This document shows positions 6,632-11,031 of a DNA stretch of 11,031 nt, piece after piece. Source of the stretch: JABSQH01 sp039194665 (GTDB lineage: Bacteria; Actinomycetota; Acidimicrobiia; Acidimicrobiales; Ilumatobacteraceae). Made by a program: the position numbers and the translations under genes. The stretch spans positions 1 to 11,031 of the forward strand of contig JBCCVW010000162.1 of NCBI GenBank assembly GCA_039194665.1. The letters run 5' to 3'. The stretch's first letter is position 1. Every line of letters begins with the position of its first letter. Under the pieces are notes generated by a model that did no database searches, was not told the DNA's origin, and worked only from the letters and a program-made list of their open reading frames with translations.

Positions 6632-7683
6632 GGCGCCAGCACCTCGACGATCTCGTCGAGCAACTGGCGTTGACCGATCGGACCGGAGTTCAGCCACAGG
6701 CTCCCGTCGACCACACTGACTCCTTGGGCGATCGAGTCGTTGGCCGCATAGGTCGGCAGTTCGGCCAAGACGGCGTCCCAATCGGTCGCCCCGGCGTCGA
6801 AGTCGAGCATCACGACCACATCTGCCTGGAGATCGGGGACGAGTTCGTCGACGAGCGGCACGAAGTCGCCCTGTCCGTCGAGCTCGGGTGACACGACCAG
6901 GCCGAGACGGTCGAAGAGCTCAGCGGGCGCCGCGCTCGGGCCCATTGCGGTACCGGTCATACCTGCCTGTCCCAACAGCACCAAGACAGTGCGGTCAGCA
7001 AACCCCTCGGGGAGCTCGGCCACCGTGGCGTCGAGGGCTGCGTCGTAGTCGGCGATGAGCGCCTCGGCGTCGGCTTCTTTGCCCAGCGCCGCTCCCAGGC
7101 CGACGACGACGTCCTGCCATCTGGGGTTGGTGACGCCGGACGTCGGTGCCACAGCGACGAGCGGGACCACCTCGTTGGCGGCTTGATCGAGGGCCTCGAT
7201 GGCGACCTGGAACCCCGTCACCAGATCGGGCTCGACCGACAGGATCTCCTCGGTACTCAGTGTCGGCCAGGTGCCGAGCAACGGTATCGACTCGACGTCG
7301 ACGTCGAGCCAGTAGGGATTGTCACCCCCCGAGATGTTCACGCGTCCGACGATGGAGTCGACCGCGTCGAGCGCGACGAGCCCATCGAGAGTGACGATCG
7401 AGTCCATCGACACGATTCGTTGTGGGTTCGCAGGCACCTCGCTCGTCCCGAGCGCGTGCTCGACGACGCGCACCTCCGATGTGGCCGTCGTCGGAGTCGC
7501 CGTCGAGGGTGCAGTCGTCGGCGCGGCGGTGACGGTGGTGTCGACCGCCGTGGTCTCCGACACGGTCGCGTCGGCACCGGAATCAGCACTGGTGTCGCTG
7601 CTGGTGTCGTCGTCACCACACGACGACGCCACCACGAGCGACAGCACAACGGACGCGAGGGTCAGACGCTTTGTGTTTGGCAT
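6628..7683 (-). CDS. FecB/BtuF-type ABC transporter substrate-binding lipoprotein
   Basis: A 351-residue lipoprotein. An N-terminal signal (KR, then LTLASVVLSLVVASSC) ends at lipobox Cys22, followed by a Ser/Thr/Asp-rich linker to about 66. Then comes the class III binding-protein fold: PANPQRIVSMDSIVTLDGLVAL (first lobe), G-T-W-P-T-L-S-T-E-E-I and EPDLV before the inter-lobe helix, and the second lobe with L-V-L-L-G-Q and a closing helix (LLDEIVEVLAP). Such proteins deliver ferric siderophores, heme or cobalamin to an ABC importer. No permease or ATPase is in the window, so the importer must be elsewhere. The gene heads a unit with the hydrolase and membrane protein (ATGA and GTGA overlaps). 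The ATG follows a 31-bp perfect dyad by one base, so expression is likely controlled there. The ligand cannot be read from sequence alone. Confidence 0.88.
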   Translation of the reverse strand: MPNTKRLTLASVVLSLVVASSCGDDDTSSDTSADSGADATVSETTAVDTTVTAAPTTAPSTATPTTATSEVRVVEHALGTSEVPANPQRIVSMDSIVTLDGLVALDAVDSIVGRVNISGGDNPYWLDVDVESIPLLGTWPTLSTEEILSVEPDLVTGFQVAIEALDQAANEVVPLVAVAPTSGVTNPRWQDVVVGLGAALGKEADAEALIADYDAALDATVAELPEGFADRTVLVLLGQAGMTGTAMGPSAAPAELFDRLGLVVSPELDGQGDFVPLVDELVPDLQADVVVMLDFDAGATDWDAVLAELPTYAANDSIAQGVSVVDGSLWLNSGPIGQRQLLDEIVEVLAP

Positions 7684-7684
7684 A

Positions 7685-7715
7685 CCTAATACTTCAGCAC
7701 ATGTGAAGTATTAGG
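7685..7715. promoter_or_regulatory. 31-bp perfect dyad next to the start codon of the binding-protein gene
   Basis: CCTAATACTTCA (7685-7696) and TGAAGTATTAGG (7704-7715) are exact inverted copies of 12 bases around a 7-base centre GCACATG. The dyad is AT-rich in a GC-rich setting and ends one base before ATG 7683 (minus strand). It lies in the 59-base gap after the TetR-family gene. It may be a repressor operator, perhaps on a leaderless promoter, or an RNA hairpin that hides the ribosome site (a weak TTAGG lies in the stem). No T-run follows on either strand, which argues against an intrinsic terminator. Confidence 0.7.
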
Positions 7716-7742
7716 ACAAGTCCCCGACGTCGTCTTCGGTGG

Positions 7743-8381
7743 CTACTGCTCCTCGTCACCTCCGGCATCTGCGGCGATCCCGTCGACGATCCATCTCAGG
7801 CCACGCCGAAACCCCCGCGCGCGGAACTCGCGATGCTGCTCGATGATCTCTGAATCGACGGCGGGCCCGAGGTTGTCCTGCGCGGCCAGCGTCAACTCCC
7901 AGGCGAGGCAGTGCATGTTGAGCACACCGCACGCATCGATCGCCGCTTCGGTCGACAGTCCGGCACGTCGAACGAGAAGATCGACTGCCGCAGTCACGGT
8001 CGGCGTACCGCCGTCGTCGATGCGTTCGGGGCGCATCTGCAGCGAGGCCGCGACCAGACCTGGGTAGTCACGCATGTGTGCCAAGCAGTCCTCGCCCCAC
8101 CGCACGAAGTCGGCGCGCCAGTCACCGGTGTCGGTCGGCGGGGCCCAGCGTCGTTGCCACTCGGTCACGGCGACCGAGATCAGGTCGTCGGTCGATGGTG
8201 CGAGTCGATAGGTGGCCCGCGCCGACACACCGGCGCGTTCGGCAACCGCCGCGCGCGTCACTCCGGTCGCACCGACCTCGCCGATCACCGCGAGTGCGGC
8301 GACACCCAGTTGCTCGCGCGTCAACTCCTCGCCCCGTCGAGGACGTCCTTCTCGTCGCCGGGCGGTTCGCTCATGCCCCAC
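7743..8381 (-). CDS. TetR/AcrR-family transcriptional regulator
   Basis: A 212-residue regulator with an N-terminal three-helix DNA-binding domain. Helix 1 covers about 21-37 (LTREQLGVAALAVIGEVG), and the helix-turn-helix about 42-61 (TRAAVAERAGVSARATYRL), followed by the S-T-D-D-L-I link helix typical of TetR proteins. The C-terminal part (80-205) is all-helical and would hold the ligand pocket, with W-x-x-D-F-V-R-W near 88-95. The start is GTG 8381. No Shine-Dalgarno sequence is visible, so a leaderless transcript or a later start is possible; the DNA-binding domain begins near residue 20 in any case. It precedes the binding-protein operon by 59 bases, which contain the dyad, and is divergent from the secreted-protein gene. 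Control of either neighbour is plausible but not shown. Confidence 0.85.
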   Translation of the reverse strand: MGHERTARRREGRPRRGEELTREQLGVAALAVIGEVGATGVTRAAVAERAGVSARATYRLAPSTDDLISVAVTEWQRRWAPPTDTGDWRADFVRWGEDCLAHMRDYPGLVAASLQMRPERIDDGGTPTVTAAVDLLVRRAGLSTEAAIDACGVLNMHCLAWELTLAAQDNLGPAVDSEIIEQHREFRARGFRRGLRWIVDGIAADAGGDEEQ

Positions 8382-8458
8382 TTACACAGAGATAGCCGAT
8401 GGCCCGGGGTTGTCAACTCGTCTCCGCGTGCCGATACCCATGTGTGCGAACTCAACAC

Positions 8459-9463
8459 GTGCGACGCACCGGCTCATCCCTGCGACGCGTCAGCGGCGCC
8501 ACGATCGCCGGAGTACTCATTGCGGTCGGGGTCGCAGCAACCGCTGCACCGACGCACGTCGACAGCCCTGCCAGCGTGACGGAGCGGGCCGTACGGCTCG
8601 GCACGCGGGGCGGGCCGAACATCGCGGGCTGCCCGGTGTTCCCGTCCGACAACGCGTGGAACACCCGCATCGACAGCGCGCCGCTGCATCCGCGCAGCGA
8701 CTCGATCATCGCGACGATCCAGGACAACGGCGGCGACTTCTTGCACGCCGACTTCGGCGAGAACCCCAACTACGGAATTCCGTATGTGGTGGTGCCGGAG
8801 TCGCAGCCACCGGTGCCGATCACGTACGACGCATACGGCAATGAGAGCGACCCCGGCCCGTTCCCGATTCCGCTCGACGCGCCGATTGAAGGCGAGCCGG
8901 GAGCGACGAGCGGCGACCGTCATGCCATCGCCGTACAACGAGGGACCTGCGAGCTGTTCGAGCTGTACGTCGCACGACCGACGGGCGGAGGTTGGACGGC
9001 GGCCTCGGGAGCACGGTTCGACCTGCGATCCAACGAGCTCCGTCCACTGGGCTGGACGAGCGCCGACGCAGCGGGCCTGCCGATCTTTCCGGGCCTGGTG
9101 CGCTTCGAGGAGGTCGCCGCCGGCGAGATCCGCCACGCCATCCGGGTGACGTTCAGCCGCACACAGCGCGGCTACGTCCTTCCGGCAACACACTTCGCGT
9201 CGAACGACACGAACCCCGACCTCCCGCCGATGGGTCTGCGGCTGCGGCTGAAGGCCGACTACGACGTGCGCCAGCTCACCGGTCAAGCGCGAGTGATCGC
9301 CACGGCGATGCAGCGCTACGGACTGATCGTTGCCGACAACGGTTCGAACTGGTACTTCCAGGGCGCTCCGAGCCCGGGCTGGGACGACGACGATCTCAAC
9401 CAGTTGAAGGCGGTGCCGGGCACCGCCTTCGAGGTGGTCGACAGCGGACCGGTGCGGCGCTAG
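8459..9463 (+). CDS. Conserved secreted protein of unknown function
   Basis: From GTG 8459 this encodes 334 residues. A signal peptide is clear: VRRTGSSLRR, then a hydrophobic core ATIAGVLIAVGVAATAA, with cleavage probably after A-T-A-A (about residue 30). The mature part starts with a low-complexity stretch, then CPVFPSDNAWNTRID, GIPYVVV, Y-G-N-E-S-D-P-G-P-F, GDRHAIAV, C164-E-L-F-E-L, FDLRSNELRPLGWTSADAA, PGLVRFEEV, GEIRHAIR, LPATHFAS, PPMGLRLRLK and YGLIVADNGSNWYFQG. These conserved blocks recall a family found in several soil and marine bacteria with no assigned function. C58 and C164 may form a disulfide. An earlier ATG at 8399 is open but would leave only 17 bases to the divergent TetR start and would bury the signal peptide. 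The stop TAG shares CTAG with the convergent gene's stop. Confidence 0.75.
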   Translation: MRRTGSSLRRVSGATIAGVLIAVGVAATAAPTHVDSPASVTERAVRLGTRGGPNIAGCPVFPSDNAWNTRIDSAPLHPRSDSIIATIQDNGGDFLHADFGENPNYGIPYVVVPESQPPVPITYDAYGNESDPGPFPIPLDAPIEGEPGATSGDRHAIAVQRGTCELFELYVARPTGGGWTAASGARFDLRSNELRPLGWTSADAAGLPIFPGLVRFEEVAAGEIRHAIRVTFSRTQRGYVLPATHFASNDTNPDLPPMGLRLRLKADYDVRQLTGQARVIATAMQRYGLIVADNGSNWYFQGAPSPGWDDDDLNQLKAVPGTAFEVVDSGPVRR

Positions 9464-9897
9464 GTCGGTCGCTTCGGCGGAAACAATCGCACCACGAGAT
9501 AGACGACCACGAACGGCACCACGAAGCGGAACGCGAGGTCGAAAATGCTGAGCAAGAAGTCTTGAGTGGAGCCGATCAAGTCGGCCACCGGGATCTCGCT
9601 CCCGTCGGCGTAGCGACATGCCGCACGCTCACCGTCTCCTGTCGGATCGGTGCTGAGCCGTTGGATCGCCACCACGTCGCCCTTGCGCTCGCAGATCGGT
9701 TCGTACACCACGGTGTTCACCAGCCGCGTTGCGCCGAGCACGATCGGCACATAGGCGAGCACGAAGAACCCCAGGATCCAGATGGCTCGCCGGGCGCTTG
9801 GATGGGCGGCGCGGGAGCCGGCATCGTCGCCACTGCCGACCGCCTCGGCCTCTGCCCGCTCATCGGCGTCGAGCCCGTCAAAGGGATCGCCGTTCAC
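9460..9897 (-). CDS. Small two-helix membrane protein coupled to the repeat protein
   Basis: A 145-residue protein. It has an acidic N-terminal tail (1-35, many D/E/A/G), one membrane helix at about 38-58 (AIWILGFFVLAYVPIVL), a roughly 50-residue extracytoplasmic loop with C69 and C94 that could pair, and a second helix at about 113-138 (FLLSIFDLAFRFVVPFVVVYLVV) followed by a basic end (FPPKRPT). The start GTG 9897 is well supported by GGAGGT five bases upstream and overlaps the stop of the beta-roll repeat gene as GTGA. I do not recognise a family. Being translated with a secreted surface-type protein, it may anchor or help export that protein; this is inference. Confidence 0.78.
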   Translation of the reverse strand: MNGDPFDGLDADERAEAEAVGSGDDAGSRAAHPSARRAIWILGFFVLAYVPIVLGATRLVNTVVYEPICERKGDVVAIQRLSTDPTGDGERAACRYADGSEIPVADLIGSTQDFLLSIFDLAFRFVVPFVVVYLVVRLFPPKRPT

Positions 9898-11031
9898 AAC
9901 GGACCTCCGATCCCGTCCCCGCACACCCTGGCGACATTCGCCACCGAGCACACGACACCACCGCCGCCGGCCACCGAGTCGTTGCCACCGTTGGCGTCGT
10001 TCAGCAATCCGCCGGCCACTGACGAGTTCTGCGCCGAGGCCGTGTTGTTCGATCCGCCGGCCACTGACGATGCCGTGCTCGTCGCCTGGTTGGCGTTCCC
10101 TCCGGCAATCGCCGCGAACTCACCAGAGGCGACACCGTTGCGACCGCCCGACACCGAGCTGTAGTCGCCGCTCGCGGTGTTGTCGTGTCCGCCTGACAGA
10201 GAACTGAACTCGCCAACTGCGTTGCCGCTGCGACCACCGGAGATGCTCGAGAACCCGCCGGAGGCCGTGTTGCCCGCACCACCCGAGACCGCTGCTAGGA
10301 GGCCGCTCGCCGTGTTGTTGTTGCCGCCGCCAACCCACGACTGGATCTCGGTCGCAGCGTTGCCGTTGCCGCCGGACACGGTCGCATACACCGATCGGGC
10401 CTCGTTATTGGTTCCGCCCGTGATCGTTGAGCCTGCGCCCTCTGCCCAGTTGTCATTGCCGCCGAGCACCGCAGCAGTGGAACCAGTTGCGTGGTTTCGG
10501 ATCCCGCCGACCACACTCGCGGCGGCGCCGGTGATCCGATTGCTGACGCCGGCAACAACGCCGGAGTGACTGGACCACGAGTGATCGACACCGACGACCA
10601 CGTTGTGACTGCCGGTACGCGTCGCTGTCGACTGGGGATTCTCGCTGTAGCCCACGATGAGATTGCCCCGACCGTTGCACGACTCGAAGTCGTTCACATT
10701 GCATGCGCTGTCGCCTGACCCATCGACGACTTGCACGTTGACGCCGCTGAAGCGGAAAGTGCGGTGGCCTTCGACATCGAGCACGGTGACGTCGGCGAGC
10801 TTCGCTTCGAGCGCAGCGATCCGCGCGTCCTGTTCGGCGAGTCGGGTGTGGAGTTCGCTCAGGCTGGCCGTGGAGTAGTAGCCAACCACGTCACCAACCA
10901 CCGACACCTGACCGTTCTGGTTGTACAACTTGATCGCCCCCGACGGCGACAACGACACATCCACCTTGTTCGGAAACGGCGCCTGCCCCGCCGAGAAATT
11001 CAGATTCGAAATCAACGGCACCTCCACCAGA
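9894..11031 (-). CDS. Secreted protein with coiled coil and YadA-head-like 15-residue repeats, partial
   Basis: The 5' end is outside the window; the stop is TGA 9896-9894. About 378 residues are visible. First is a domain ending NQNGQVSVVGDVVGYYS, a type common in secreted actinobacterial proteins. Then comes a short coiled coil (LSELHTRLAEQDARIAALEA), a linker with a cysteine pair (SACNVNDFESC), thirteen 15-residue repeats of the form x-G-G-x-x-N-x-A-x-G-x-x-S-S-V, and a short tail with another cysteine pair ending at GGPL. The repeats match the left-handed beta-roll head of trimeric autotransporter adhesins. However, there is no C-terminal beta-barrel anchor, LPXTG motif or membrane helix. 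A coiled coil next to the roll fits a trimer. It is probably extracellular, with adhesion or structural use. The coupled small membrane protein follows. Confidence 0.82.
   Translation of the reverse strand, partial: LVEVPLISNLNFSAGQAPFPNKVDVSLSPSGAIKLYNQNGQVSVVGDVVGYYSTASLSELHTRLAEQDARIAALEAKLADVTVLDVEGHRTFRFSGVNVQVVDGSGDSACNVNDFESCNGRGNLIVGYSENPQSTATRTGSHNVVVGVDHSWSSHSGVVAGVSNRITGAAASVVGGIRNHATGSTAAVLGGNDNWAEGAGSTITGGTNNEARSVYATVSGGNGNAATEIQSWVGGGNNNTASGLLAAVSGGAGNTASGGFSSISGGRSGNAVGEFSSLSGGHDNTASGDYSSVSGGRNGVASGEFAAIAGGNANQATSTASSVAGGSNNTASAQNSSVAGGLLNDANGGNDSVAGGGGVVCSVANVARVCGDGIGGPL
9903..9908 (-). promoter_or_regulatory. Strong ribosome binding site of the two-helix membrane protein
   Basis: GGAGGT on the minus strand, five bases before GTG 9897. 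It lies inside the last codons of the repeat-protein gene and decides the start against an open upstream frame. Confidence 0.75.
9972..10556 (-). repeat. Thirteen tandem 45-bp coding repeats (15-residue beta-roll units)
   Basis: The translation shows thirteen full units of exactly 15 residues without indels, for example SGGHDNTASGDYSSV and AGGSNNTASAQNSSV. GG at positions 2-3, N at 6, A at 8 and a hydrophobic residue at 15 are best kept. At DNA level the units are diverged, so the array is old and held by selection on the protein rather than recently amplified. Confidence 0.85.

Noticed and set aside
7685..7715. IdeR/DtxR iron box
   Set aside because: The arms run CCTAA...TTAGG, the reverse order of the TTAGG...CCTAA consensus, and the spacing is longer; iron control remains possible but not by this match.
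7685..7715. Intrinsic terminator of the TetR-family gene
   Set aside because: The stem is AT-rich at its base and no T-run follows on the minus strand; the start codon follows after one base.
8992..10164. Long plus-strand open frame across the end of the secreted protein and the repeat region
   Set aside because: It crosses three supported genes in a shadow frame and has no recognisable domain; its Pro/Pro-Ala periodicity reflects the 45-bp repeats on the other strand.
9972..10556. CRISPR array or recent satellite DNA
   Set aside because: The 45-base period equals 15 codons of a beta-roll repeat, units are diverged at DNA level, and there are no identical repeats with unique spacers.

Overview
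The window is GC-rich, densely packed DNA. Its gene families (PQQ sugar dehydrogenase, FecB-type lipoproteins, GTG starts, a WAxxUGC redoxin, a halohydrin dehalogenase-like SDR, secreted proteins without an outer-membrane anchor) suggest an actinobacterium. An Acidimicrobiia / Ilumatobacter-like organism is my best guess, but this is inference and I see no rRNA, tRNA or taxonomic marker.

Layout from left to right. (1) The C-terminal part of a PQQ-type aldose/sorbosone dehydrogenase (+) runs in from the left edge. (2) A two-gene minus-strand unit follows: a halohydrin dehalogenase-like short-chain protein, whose stop codon overlaps the GTG of a threonine synthase-like PLP enzyme (TAGTG). (3) After a 352-base gap that holds at most a doubtful short ORF, a plus-strand redoxin gene is interrupted by one in-frame TGA exactly where the first redox cysteine belongs (W-A-P-Y-TGA-G-C). 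A perfect hairpin lies 14 bases past that TGA. I read this as a selenoprotein of the ResA-like WAxxUGC type, not a pseudogene. (4) A long minus-strand block reads, in transcription order: a TetR-family regulator; a 31-bp perfect dyad; a FecB-like substrate-binding lipoprotein; an alpha/beta hydrolase; a four-helix membrane protein; a thioredoxin-like [2Fe-2S] ferredoxin; and a 5'-truncated second FecB-like binding protein. The lipoprotein, hydrolase and membrane protein genes are coupled by 4-base start/stop overlaps. (5) Divergent from the TetR gene is a secreted protein of a conserved but uncharacterised type. (6) At the right edge, on the minus strand, is a secreted protein with a coiled coil and thirteen 15-residue YadA-head-like repeats. 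Its stop overlaps the start of a small two-helix membrane protein.

The most interesting items are the selenocysteine redoxin with its SECIS-like hairpin, the halohydrin dehalogenase signature (T-x4-F-x-G and S...Y-x3-R) paired with a PLP lyase-type enzyme, the dyad that abuts the start codon of the binding-protein operon, and the beta-roll repeat protein paired with a coupled membrane protein.

The sequence shows no CRISPR array, insertion sequence, integrase, phage gene, tRNA or rRNA.
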